Shown: positions 17,676 through 25,203, numbered from the stretch's first letter. The stretch is 37,855 nucleotides of DNA from an uncultured Lachnospiraceae bacterium (GCA_900544685.1 UQWA01000029.1:1-37855); one strand, 5' to 3'. Notes: a model not told the origin generated them from the letters alone. Numbers and translations are program-made.

Positions 17676-18079
17676 TCAATACTCTCTCCAATCTTTGCAA
17701 TATCATCCATGATTAAAGCCTTAAAGATATACGGAACATGCTTTTTCCTGTTCGGCGCAGTATTGTAATAAGAAAAATTATTATAATATTCTTCTGCGTA
17801 TTCCATAATTGCATTAGCAAGTGCCATTCTTGCATTTGCTTCTGTATCTGCATTTTCAATCAAATCTATCTCATTCAGAGACAATGTCACAGTTCCATCA
17901 TCTTCTATATATTTATCTGCCGTAAACTTGTAAGCTTCCAATATATCATTCATAATATCCAAATTGGACAGCCACATTTTATCTCGTGTTCTTTTAATAA
18001 ACTGGGGTTTGTCACGCACTACACTGTCAAGAACACTGCTCCACTCTTTTCGTACTTCAGTTGCACTTGTTGCCAGCAT
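17654..18079 (-). CDS. Phd/YefM-like antitoxin with a long C-terminal domain
   Basis: 141 aa. The N-terminus MLATSATEVRKEWSSVLDSV followed by KPQFIKRTRDKMWLSNLD is the classic Phd/YefM DNA-binding fold (SATE.R..WS..LD.V). The C-terminal part, about residues 60-141, is longer than in ordinary Phd (about 75-90 aa total) and acidic, with an EEYYNNFSYYN segment, and would bind the toxin. The start is the ATG at 18079 with AAGGAG 9 nt upstream; an in-frame GTG 21 nt earlier has no usable ribosome site. Autoregulation through the repeat-rich region upstream is expected from the family. Confidence 0.75.
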   Translation of the reverse strand: MLATSATEVRKEWSSVLDSVVRDKPQFIKRTRDKMWLSNLDIMNDILEAYKFTADKYIEDDGTVTLSLNEIDLIENADTEANARMALANAIMEYAEEYYNNFSYYNTAPNRKKHVPYIFKALIMDDIAKIGESIECRDGKN

Positions 18080-18104
18080 ATCTATCATCTCCTTTTCCAC
18101 CTCC

Positions 18105-18174
18105 AGAATATCATATTCTGCACACTATGTCAACATTGTACATAACGTACGTTTTTATTATTATATGTACATAA
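18105..18174 (-). promoter_or_regulatory. Toxin-antitoxin promoter with repeat-rich upstream operator
   Basis: On the minus strand: TTGACA (18133-18128), 17 bp, TATTCT (18110-18105). Just upstream lie two direct repeats, TGTACATAA on the plus strand at 18137-18145 and 18166-18174. The perfect palindrome AACGTACGTT (18144-18153) lies beside the first. These are the best candidates for antitoxin-complex binding sites. Confidence 0.65.
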
Positions 18175-18190
18175 GGAGATATTTATGCGC

Positions 18191-18228
18191 AAAAAGCCAG
18201 ACTCCACATCTGTGAAATCCAGCTTTTT
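18191..18228 (-). terminator. Intrinsic terminator after metA
   Basis: AAAAAGC (18191-18197) pairs with GCTTTTT (18222-18228). The stem continues inward with G-C, A-T and G-T pairs to an AGAT loop (minus strand). The minus-strand T run follows within the stem end. Confidence 0.75.
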
Positions 18229-18246
18229 CTTTCGTACATCTGTATT

Positions 18247-19167
18247 TTATTTAATTTCTTTCAGATCATATGGTGTGCTCTGGTATACATAGAAGTTCAG
18301 CCAGTTGGAATACAGAAGCTGACCGGTTGCTCTCCATGTCATGGATGGGATCTTGGTCGGATCATCATCCGGATAATAGTTGACCGGCAGATCCACACTG
18401 GTCAGTCCCTTCTTCATGTCACGCTCATATTCCAGTGCCAGCGTTTCTCTGTCGTACTCTGCATGGCAGGTTACGAAGAACTGACGGCTGTCTGTGGTTT
18501 TGGCAATGGCAAGGCTTCCTGTCTCTGTCACTGCCATCACTTCCAAATTCGGAATGGCTTCTACATCAGAAAGACGTACATCTGTCGCTCTGGAATGTGG
18601 TGCCAGGAAATGGTCATTAAATCCACGGAACAACGGGGATGTCTCTTTGCGAATCTCATGGGAATAGATACCGAACAGCTTCTTCGGCATATCCAGCTTC
18701 TCGATTCCATAATGATAGTAAAGACCTGCATAAGCTCCCCAGCAAAGATGGAAAGTACAGTGCACATGAGTCTTGGTCCATTCCATGATCTTGCAGACCT
18801 CATCCCAGTAAAGTGTCTCTTCACACGGCACATAATCCAGCGGTGCTCCTGTAATAATCATACCATCATAACGGCGATCCTTGATCTGGTCAAAGGTATG
18901 ATAAAACTGCTTCAGATGGTTGGCATCTGTATGGGTAGATTTATAACTTGCTGTCTGCAAAAATTCTACCTGAATCTGCAGCGGAGTATTGGACAGCATA
19001 CGAAGAAGCTGTGTCTCTGTTACAATCTTGGTCGGCATCAGATTCAGAATCAGCAGATTCAACGGTCTGATATTCTGATGCATGGCACGGTACTCTGTCA
19101 TAACAAATATATTTTCTGACTCTAATATATCATGAGCCGGAAGTGCATCCGGGATACGTATTGGCAT
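18247..19167 (-). CDS. metA: Homoserine O-acyltransferase (MetA family)
   Basis: 306 aa, the standard length. It acylates L-homoserine from an acyl-CoA, the first committed step of methionine synthesis. With the start at 19167 (AGGAGG 10 nt upstream) the numbering matches the E. coli and Bacillus enzymes exactly. Lys47, the nucleophile Cys142 (in FHLCWGAY), His235 and Glu237 (in VTCHAEYD) and Glu246 are all present. Residue 111, which separates acetyl-CoA (Glu) from succinyl-CoA (Gly) users, is Asp here (GAPLD). Acetyl-CoA use is the likelier guess because of the acidic side chain, but this is inference. A hairpin with a T run lies in the leader. Confidence 0.96.
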   Translation of the reverse strand: MPIRIPDALPAHDILESENIFVMTEYRAMHQNIRPLNLLILNLMPTKIVTETQLLRMLSNTPLQIQVEFLQTASYKSTHTDANHLKQFYHTFDQIKDRRYDGMIITGAPLDYVPCEETLYWDEVCKIMEWTKTHVHCTFHLCWGAYAGLYYHYGIEKLDMPKKLFGIYSHEIRKETSPLFRGFNDHFLAPHSRATDVRLSDVEAIPNLEVMAVTETGSLAIAKTTDSRQFFVTCHAEYDRETLALEYERDMKKGLTSVDLPVNYYPDDDPTKIPSMTWRATGQLLYSNWLNFYVYQSTPYDLKEIK

Positions 19168-19185
19168 AGTTAGTATTCCTCCTGT

Positions 19186-19238
19186 AAAAAACGATAAAAG
19201 CGCCTTTTCCATCCATTTTTCAGATCCGGCACTCTTAT
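19186..19238 (-). terminator. Terminator-like hairpin in the metA leader
   Basis: ATAAAAGCGCC (19194-19204) pairs over 11 positions (two G-T) with GGCACTCTTAT (19228-19238), followed on the minus strand by six T (19191-19186) and then directly by the AGGAGG site of metA. No promoter fits between this hairpin and the metA start, so metA transcripts must cross it. It could end the upstream XRE operon, attenuate metA, or both. Confidence 0.6.
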
Positions 19239-19317
19239 AGTTTTAACATTTTTTCTTCTTTTTTGCAACCATCATAAACCTTTTCTCATTGATTTCACTG
19301 ATTTTTCCGTCATAACT

Positions 19318-19518
19318 CTAATTTTCCTCTTCCCAGAACAGATCATCCAGTGTCTTATCCAGTGTCCGGCATATGGCACGGCATAGCTTAATGGTGGGAT
19401 TGTAATCTCCCTTTTCTATAGCATTGATGGTCTGTCTGGAAACATTGACCGCATCTGCCAGTTCCTGCTGGGACATGTCTTTTGCTGCCCTGGCAGCTTT
19501 CATTCTCAGGTTCTTCAT
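19318..19518 (-). CDS. Small XRE-family HTH regulator
   Basis: 66 aa, essentially one helix-turn-helix domain: LRMKAARAAKDMSQQELADAVNVSRQTINAIEKGDYNPTIKLC. This is the compact single-domain type (YgzD/CopG-size XRE), usually a repressor, often coded next to a membrane protein whose level or state it reads. It starts 12 bp after the stop of the membrane gene at 19531, with only a weak ribosome site (AGGACGG). It probably acts on its own operon promoter. Distance to metA is about 150 bp. Confidence 0.9.
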   Translation of the reverse strand: MKNLRMKAARAAKDMSQQELADAVNVSRQTINAIEKGDYNPTIKLCRAICRTLDKTLDDLFWEEEN

Positions 19519-19530
19519 CTATACACCGTC

Positions 19531-20052
19531 CTATTCTTCTTCCTGCTTCTGATTTTTCTTAATCAGCATAATCACCAACATAACAGCCAGCAGTATGGCA
19601 CACCACAGATTCACGCAGGTATAATTCAGCTTCCCATTCGTAAGCATCGTTCCGTTTCTGAAGCTCTGAACTGCTGAAATCAGGTTGATGACCGTCACCA
19701 CAAATAAGAACCGGATATACCGCCCTGTATTGGCATGTAATCCAAAATATGCTTCCTTCCAGATGCTGTACCCTGCAAATGCTCCTGCACTTAAGAACAA
19801 TATCAGAAACATTGGTGTGGCTCCGTCTGCAAATAGATGAATATCCAGTATATCCAATATGGCGCATACTACTTCTGTTATAATTGCTGTAAAAAATCCA
19901 TATTTATAAGCCATTCCCTGCGCCGCTTTCTGCATTTCGTCATACTCTGGCTTTCTGTCTAACTTACCGTACATGATACGTTTGATCGCTATCACTGCGA
20001 TTACTGCTAATATAAAACCTGCTGCAAACCCAATTGAATGTTCGTTCATCAT
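19531..20052 (-). CDS. Four-helix membrane protein paired with the XRE regulator
   Basis: 173 aa. The start is the first ATG of ATGATG at 20052, with AGGAGG 6 nt upstream. About four hydrophobic segments are visible: near residues 7-24, 54-73, 80-100 and 110-130, plus one near the C-terminus (about 145-163). There is a cytosolic-looking charged loop (YGKLDRKPEYDEMQKAAQG). The family is unknown to me; membrane proteins with this loop are frequently found upstream of a small XRE regulator in Firmicutes. No catalytic motif is visible. Confidence 0.8.
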   Translation of the reverse strand: MMNEHSIGFAAGFILAVIAVIAIKRIMYGKLDRKPEYDEMQKAAQGMAYKYGFFTAIITEVVCAILDILDIHLFADGATPMFLILFLSAGAFAGYSIWKEAYFGLHANTGRYIRFLFVVTVINLISAVQSFRNGTMLTNGKLNYTCVNLWCAILLAVMLVIMLIKKNQKQEEE

Positions 20053-20085
20053 CAAATTCCTCCTGTTCTTTCCTTTGATACTCAT

Positions 20086-20114
20086 ATTCTATTCTTACAA
20101 TAGCATTTTGTCAA
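20086..20114 (-). promoter_or_regulatory. Promoter of the membrane protein-XRE operon
   Basis: On the minus strand: TTGACA (20114-20109), 17 bp, TAGAAT (20091-20086). Start near 20080, leader about 28 nt. Confidence 0.75.
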
Positions 20115-20175
20115 GTATATATTACATAAAGTTCTGTTTTTATGTCATTAAGAATGATTTTTAAGACAAAACAAA

Positions 20176-20304
20176 GAATGTGCCTTGGAACATTCTGGCG
20201 CCTGCGGTGGTCGCTTGCGACATCATCATTGTACGCCGCAGTGCGCATCCTGCCGGAGGCTTTTAGTATAATAGGAAATGCAATTTCCTATTATACTAAA
20301 AAGC
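20176..20304. repeat. Structured intergenic element with a 19-bp perfect inverted repeat
   Basis: In order on the plus strand: a hairpin GAATGT/ACATTC (20176-20195); a GC-rich two-part stem GCGC+TGCGG (20198-20207) with CCGCA+GCGC (20236-20246) enclosing GTCGC/GCGAC (20210-20221); then a long hairpin, TTTTAGTATAATAGGAAAT (20261-20279), loop GCA, and its perfect complement (20283-20301). The long arm extends outward by GC/GC and weaker pairs. It fills most of the gap between the LCP gene and the membrane protein gene. It may be a terminator, a mobile palindromic repeat, or an RNA. No T run follows the long hairpin. Confidence 0.6.
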
Positions 20305-20368
20305 TTCCTTCAGTCCGGCGTCTTGCCTTTCCAAAGAAAGCTTTGATTGGTTTGTTTTTGTCTGTTTT

Positions 20369-21715
20369 TTACTGTACTGCTTCTGTCTCTGTCTCGGATT
20401 CTGACTCGGTTTCGGTCTCGATCTCTCCGTCTCCATAGAGAATGGATGTGAGTTTTTCCACAGTTGCATTCATATCAGTCGGTACCAGTATCTCATCCTG
20501 TGAAGTATATTCTCCATCATACGGAATGTGCTGCTGCTGAATGTCATAATCCAGCCAGCTTCCAAGCTGCATCATCAGACCGATCATCTGCATTTCTGTA
20601 ATATCATGGGTTATATAAGGCATCACATCTTCCATGGTATCTGCCAACGATGCATAATCCCCATCCTGTGCTTTTTCTGCTATGGCTGTCAGTACATTCC
20701 TCTGGCGCTGGGTACGTCCGAAGTCACTGCCCTTTCCGGTATAACGGTTACGTGCATAACCAACAGCCTGATAACCATTCAGATGTACCAGTCCGGCCTT
20801 TTCAATATAATAATCCTCCGGGTCATCTCCATTGTCTTCACACATACAGGTAATGTAATCATTGGCTGTTACCCGTTCATCTTCGTCGATCTCCAGATCC
20901 ACACCGCCCAGGGCATCCACCACATCAATCATGGCATTAAAGTCTACCATAGCGTAGTTATCAATCTCAACCTGATAATTTTCTTCCAGAGTTTGCACCG
21001 TCAGTTCCGGTCCGCCATTGGCACAGGCTGCATTCAGCTTGCGCACTCCCACACCTGGAATATCCGCGTAGAGATCACGCAGAAAAGATGTAAGATATAC
21101 GGTCTTCTTTTCTTTGTTCACTGTCACCAGAAGAATCACATCGGAATTGCCTTCCCAGGACTCGTCTCTTCTGTCTACACCAAGAAGCAGAATATTGTAG
21201 GTATCCTTCTTAGAAAAAAACTGCTGAGCCATCTTCACCAGCATGTTGCTTTTTTCGCTCTCTGTCGTTTTCTGCACCGTACTGCCGGATCTTACCGCCA
21301 TTGTTTTTCCTTCGGATTCTGTCTCGGGTATTCCTGTCTCTACCTGATGGCGCTGATGTATTGTCAGCGTTGCCGTATCAAAAATATCTGTTTTTTCTGC
21401 CGAATCTACATCCGCATTTTTTGTGGCTGAATTTACTGTTATACCATTCTTGTCTGTGGCTTCAGATACATCTGTTTTAGCTGATACTGCCTGGGTTGCT
21501 GCTTCACTGCGGTTCTTCTCACCCTCGACACCTTTTCGCTCTGTAAGTCTGGATGCCATATAGGTACCACGTTTTACATAATTAGATTTATCATAGAATC
21601 TTACTTTGAATATACTATATGCAGAAACCAGTGTTCCGGCAAACAATACAATCAACACCAGACATATGATAGCGACAATTTTCTTCTTGCTTCCTTTTCT
21701 ATTCTTATTTCCCAT
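20369..21715 (-). CDS. LCP-family (LytR-CpsA-Psr) cell-wall glycopolymer ligase, copy 1
   Basis: 448 aa. A short basic N-terminus, one membrane segment (about residues 13-35), then about 120 residues of Ser/Thr/Glu-rich, probably disordered sequence, then the LCP domain. Motifs seen are LLLGVDRRDESW, TSFLRDLY, NYAMVDFNAMIDVVDALGGVDLEID and the Arg-rich GYARNRYTGKGSDFGRTQRQRNV. LCP enzymes transfer teichoic acids or polysaccharides from lipid carrier to peptidoglycan outside the membrane. The C-terminus is a Thr/Glu/Ser tail. The start is the ATG at 21715 with GAGG 6 nt upstream; the longer open frame would run into copy 2. It lies 70 bp after copy 2. Confidence 0.92.
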   Translation of the reverse strand: MGNKNRKGSKKKIVAIICLVLIVLFAGTLVSAYSIFKVRFYDKSNYVKRGTYMASRLTERKGVEGEKNRSEAATQAVSAKTDVSEATDKNGITVNSATKNADVDSAEKTDIFDTATLTIHQRHQVETGIPETESEGKTMAVRSGSTVQKTTESEKSNMLVKMAQQFFSKKDTYNILLLGVDRRDESWEGNSDVILLVTVNKEKKTVYLTSFLRDLYADIPGVGVRKLNAACANGGPELTVQTLEENYQVEIDNYAMVDFNAMIDVVDALGGVDLEIDEDERVTANDYITCMCEDNGDDPEDYYIEKAGLVHLNGYQAVGYARNRYTGKGSDFGRTQRQRNVLTAIAEKAQDGDYASLADTMEDVMPYITHDITEMQMIGLMMQLGSWLDYDIQQQHIPYDGEYTSQDEILVPTDMNATVEKLTSILYGDGEIETETESESETETEAVQ

Positions 21716-21785
21716 TTCAGACCTCACAAACCATATTCTTTTCAAAATGCTTTCGGAACACTCTCCGCCGTCCCGGAGCATTATC

Positions 21786-22964
21786 TTACACTTCTGCTTC
21801 GCTTTCTGTCTCTGTTTCACTCTGTCCTTCGGTCTCACTGATCTCCAGATCTCCATAAAGCAGACCATTCAGCTTCGTAATCGTATCCGACATGTCATTC
21901 GGAATCAGAATCTCATTGTCTGTGTAGTATTCGTCATTATAAGGAATGTGCTGTTCCACGGTATCATATCCGATCCAGGTATTCAGCTTCAGAAGAATTC
22001 CGATCATCTCCATCTCTGTAATATCGTGAGTGATATACGGCATAATACTCTTCACTACATCCGTCAGGGAATCATAGCTTCCGCTCTGTACCTTTTTCAG
22101 AATCGCAGTCATGACATTTCTCTGTCTCTGGGTTCTGCCAAAATCACTGCCTTTTCCGGTATAACGGTTTCTTGCGTATCCCACTGCCTGATAACCGCTC
22201 AAATGTACCAGTCCGGCTTCTTTAATATAGTATGGTTCCGGATCCACTTCATTATCCTGGCACATACAGGTAATGTAATCATTGGCTGTCACTCGCTCAT
22301 CCTCATCAATCTCCAGCTCAATACCACCCAAGGCATCAATCACATCAATCATGGCATTGAAATCTACCATGGCATAATTATCAATCTGGACCTGATAATT
22401 TTCTTCCAGAGTCTGCACTGCCAGTTCCGGTCCGCCATTGGCACAGGCAGCATTTAACTTTCGCACACCAATGTCGGGAATATTCACATATAAGTCTCTC
22501 AGAAATGATGTCATATAGATCTTCTGTTTGTCCATATTCACTGTCACCAGCATCACCACATCAGAATTACCGTTCCAGGATTCATCTCTTCTGTCTACAC
22601 CAAGCAGAAGAATGTTATAGGTATTCTTGGTACTGAACATCTGATCTGCAGTATTCAGAAGCGCTTCCTGCTGCTCTGCAATCAGTTTTCCCTCATCTTC
22701 GGAAGAAAGTGTTGCTTCAGATACTGCTTCGGAAGCATCTTCCATCTCTTGGGATCCAATTCTTGCAGTCTGACTGGCCACTTTTCCTGCTGCAATCATA
22801 TCCTCCGCTGAAAAACCACTGGTTCCATAAGTACCTTTTTTCACGTAATTCGTCTGGTCGTAAAACTGTGTCTTAAACACCCAGTAACCGACTCCTGCTG
22901 CCACCACACAGATCACTGCCAGAACAAGCACGATCTTCACTGCCAAATGTCCCTTTTTCTTCAT
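21786..22964 (-). CDS. LCP-family cell-wall glycopolymer ligase, copy 2
   Basis: 392 aa. One membrane segment (about residues 8-30), then an LCP domain nearly identical in its core to the neighbouring copy: LLLGVDRRDESWNGNSD, TSFLRDLYVNIPDIGVRKLNAAC, and YARNRYTGKGSDFGRTQRQRNV. The linker between membrane and domain is about 60 residues shorter than in copy 1. The C-terminus again is Thr/Glu/Ser-rich. The start is the ATG at 22964, with GAGGG 8 nt upstream; a longer frame has no ribosome site. The pair looks like a local duplication. Role as for copy 1; substrate unknown. Confidence 0.92.
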   Translation of the reverse strand: MKKKGHLAVKIVLVLAVICVVAAGVGYWVFKTQFYDQTNYVKKGTYGTSGFSAEDMIAAGKVASQTARIGSQEMEDASEAVSEATLSSEDEGKLIAEQQEALLNTADQMFSTKNTYNILLLGVDRRDESWNGNSDVVMLVTVNMDKQKIYMTSFLRDLYVNIPDIGVRKLNAACANGGPELAVQTLEENYQVQIDNYAMVDFNAMIDVIDALGGIELEIDEDERVTANDYITCMCQDNEVDPEPYYIKEAGLVHLSGYQAVGYARNRYTGKGSDFGRTQRQRNVMTAILKKVQSGSYDSLTDVVKSIMPYITHDITEMEMIGILLKLNTWIGYDTVEQHIPYNDEYYTDNEILIPNDMSDTITKLNGLLYGDLEISETEGQSETETESEAEV

Positions 22965-23009
22965 CGTCTCATCCCTCGTATTTCTTGATTTTCTTGCTTT
23001 TTGTGATGT

Positions 23010-23038
23010 ATTATAGCTTGAAATCATTTCAAATACAA
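23010..23038 (-). promoter_or_regulatory. Promoter of the tandem LCP genes with a palindrome in the spacer
   Basis: On the minus strand: TTGTAT (23038-23033), 17 bp, TATAAT (23015-23010). Fifteen of the 17 spacer bases form the perfect palindrome TTGAAATCATTTCAA (23018-23032, plus strand), a likely operator. Confidence 0.65.
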
Positions 23039-23053
23039 GTATCCAAAATACCA

Positions 23054-23096
23054 AAAAGAGACAGTTTCTGCACTTTGCACAGGAACTGTCTCTTTT
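23054..23096. terminator. Bidirectional intrinsic terminator after the V-ATPase operon
   Basis: AAAAGAGACAGTT (23054-23066) pairs perfectly over 13 bp with AACTGTCTCTTTT (23084-23096), with an inner TGCA/TGCA. It lies 11 bp beyond the subunit D stop codon, with T runs both ways. Confidence 0.85.
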
Positions 23097-23107
23097 CGTT
23101 TTCTTTT

Positions 23108-23791
23108 TTAGGAATTCTCCATTGCTCTTTCGTGAGCTTTTTCTTTGTAATGATGGGTTTCTTCCAACATCATATCTTTTACTTTCATCAGTCGGATCTG
23201 AGAAGAACGTTCATTTTCACCCAGCTTCATGGAAATATACTTGATATTTTCCTGGGCTTCCGGAATAATGACATGCTCCAACGCGTTTACACGTCGTCTG
23301 GTCTTTTCGATCTCCGCTGACATCAACTGGCATGCTTTCTCGCTCTCTGCAAGCTTCAGCATATCCGGCAGTACATCTGCCAGGGATTTTACTGCACCAT
23401 CCAGGTCACTGGAAGTAAAGGCAAAACCATAAGAATAGATGTCATTGGCATCTGCGGTTCTGGTCTTGTATTCCAGTACCGGGATATCCACGCTCATAAC
23501 ATTTTTCTTATCCACTTCCAGATAAACTTCCTGTTTCGGTGTCATCAGAGCAGTTTTTAATGTCGGTTCGGACATTCCTGCTTTTGCAATGACAAAGTTG
23601 GTGTTTGCAGAACGGATACCAGCTTCTACCTTCAGACGCAGTTCCATGTTCTCGCGAACGAGATCCAGGAACTGTCTCATCAGCTCGTCTCGCTTATCCT
23701 TCAGGAGCTTATGTCCGCGAACCGCTGTTTTCAGCTTGTTCTTCTGGCGAGTCAGCTCCATACGGGTAGGATTCACCTGTGTAGATGCCAC
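23108..23791 (-). CDS. ntpD: V-type ATP synthase subunit D
   Basis: 227 aa. Central-stalk subunit D, a long antiparallel coiled coil turning inside the A3B3 head. The N-terminal VNPTRMELTRQKNKLKTAVRGHKLLKDKRDELMRQF is the family signature, and the C-terminal half again is a long helix. The start is a GTG at 23791 with an AGGAAGG site 10 nt upstream; the ATG 7 nt before it is out of frame. Last gene of the ATPase operon, 37 bp after subunit B. Confidence 0.95.
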   Translation of the reverse strand: MASTQVNPTRMELTRQKNKLKTAVRGHKLLKDKRDELMRQFLDLVRENMELRLKVEAGIRSANTNFVIAKAGMSEPTLKTALMTPKQEVYLEVDKKNVMSVDIPVLEYKTRTADANDIYSYGFAFTSSDLDGAVKSLADVLPDMLKLAESEKACQLMSAEIEKTRRRVNALEHVIIPEAQENIKYISMKLGENERSSQIRLMKVKDMMLEETHHYKEKAHERAMENS

Positions 23792-23828
23792 TTTGCATTC
23801 ACCTTCCTTCCAAGTTTTTTACTGCGAT

Positions 23829-25202
23829 TTACTGTTTTCCATAGTACATATCGAGGAACTTGTCATCGATACGTTTCAGTTCGCTTCTTGGAAGAATGGA
23901 GAGCAGCTTCCATCCAATTTCCAGAGTCTCTTCGATATCACGGTTGGTATCGTAACCCTGAGATACATATTCTTTTTCAAATGCATCTGCAAATTTTGCA
24001 TAAATCAGGTCGATGTCTGAAAGGGCAGCTTCACCAAGGATAACCATCAGTTCTTTTGCATCTTTACCACGGGAGTAAGCTGCAAACAGCTGGTTCATGG
24101 TATTGGCATGGTCAGCACGTGTCTTTCCTTCACCGATACCTTTATCTTTCAGACGGGACAGAGACGGCAGTACATCGATTGGAGGTGTAACACCTCTTCT
24201 GTATAGATCACGGCTTAGGATAACCTGTCCTTCTGTGATGTATCCGGTAAGGTCAGGGATCGGATGAGTCTTATCATCTTCTGGCATGGTCAGGATCGGG
24301 ATCATGGTGATACTTCCGTCCTTTCCTACCTGACGTCCTGCTCTTTCATACAGTGTTGCAAGGTCAGTGTACATATATCCAGGATATCCACGACGTCCAG
24401 GAACTTCCTTACGTGCGGCAGACACTTCTCGAAGGGCATCTGCGTAGTTGGTAATATCTGTCAGGATAACCAGTACGTGCATGCCTTTTTCGAAAGCAAG
24501 GAACTCTGCTGCTGTCAGTGCCATACGCGGTGTTGCGATACGTTCTACCGCCGGGTCGTTTGCCAGGTTGACAAACATAACGGTACGGTCGATGGCGCCT
24601 GTTTCTTTAAAGCTCTCTACGAAGAAGTTGGACTCTTCGAAGGTAATACCCATAGCTGCAAATACAACGGCGAACTGTTCATCTTTTCCACGAACCTTTG
24701 CCTGTCTTGCAATCTGTGCTGCCAGCTGTGCATGCGGAAGACCGGATGCAGAGAAAATTGGCAGCTTCTGTCCACGAACCAGTGTGTTCAGACCATCGAT
24801 AGCCGAAATACCGGTCTGGATAAATTCCTGAGGATAGCTTCTGGCTGCCGGGTTCATAGCCAGACCATTGATATCACGGCGTTCTTCCGGAAGGATCTCC
24901 GGACCGTCATCGATCGGGCGGCCTACACCGTCAAATACTCGTCCCAACATATCACCGGATACACCCAGTTCCATGCTTCGTCCCAGGAAACGTACTTTAC
25001 TGTTTGATAAGTTAATACCTGTTGAACTTTCGTATAACTGAACCAGTGCATCACTGCCGTTGATCTCCAGAACTTTACAACGTCTGGTTTCTCCATTGGC
25101 AAGCTCGATCTCACCCAGTTCATCGTATGCTACATCTTCTACACCCTGTACCAGCATCAAAGGACCTGCTACTTCCTGTATGGTTCTATACTCTTTTGGC
25201 AT
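23829..25202 (-). CDS. ntpB: V-type ATP synthase subunit B (non-catalytic)
   Basis: 457 aa. The non-catalytic head subunit: it has the RecA-like fold but GLPHAQLAAQIARQ in place of a Walker A P-loop, as expected for V-type B. Other motifs are YRTIQEVAGPLMLVQGV at the start, SAIDGLNTLVRGQKLPIFSASG and PGRRGYPGYMYTDLATLYERAGR. It starts at the ATG at 25202, 1 bp after the subunit A stop, with AAGGAGG inside the end of gene A, so translation is coupled. Pairs with A in an A3B3 hexamer. Confidence 0.98.
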   Translation of the reverse strand: MPKEYRTIQEVAGPLMLVQGVEDVAYDELGEIELANGETRRCKVLEINGSDALVQLYESSTGINLSNSKVRFLGRSMELGVSGDMLGRVFDGVGRPIDDGPEILPEERRDINGLAMNPAARSYPQEFIQTGISAIDGLNTLVRGQKLPIFSASGLPHAQLAAQIARQAKVRGKDEQFAVVFAAMGITFEESNFFVESFKETGAIDRTVMFVNLANDPAVERIATPRMALTAAEFLAFEKGMHVLVILTDITNYADALREVSAARKEVPGRRGYPGYMYTDLATLYERAGRQVGKDGSITMIPILTMPEDDKTHPIPDLTGYITEGQVILSRDLYRRGVTPPIDVLPSLSRLKDKGIGEGKTRADHANTMNQLFAAYSRGKDAKELMVILGEAALSDIDLIYAKFADAFEKEYVSQGYDTNRDIEETLEIGWKLLSILPRSELKRIDDKFLDMYYGKQ

Positions 25203-25203
25203 T

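Noticed and set aside
18185..18292. Plus-strand ORF of 35 codons with a good AAGGAGA site ahead of its ATG
   Set aside because: It overlaps the metA terminator and the end of metA, and has no recognisable composition or domain. The AAGGAGA is probably chance next to the operator. Worth noting only if a transcript is found.
19168..19317. SAM riboswitch or T-box in front of metA
   Set aside because: None of the conserved sequences of these classes could be found, and the leader is short; only the terminator-like hairpin is supported.
20528..22457. Plus-strand open frames of 283-300 codons opposite the LCP genes
   Set aside because: Both mirror the same part of the two paralogues, as expected for antisense shadows of similar genes.
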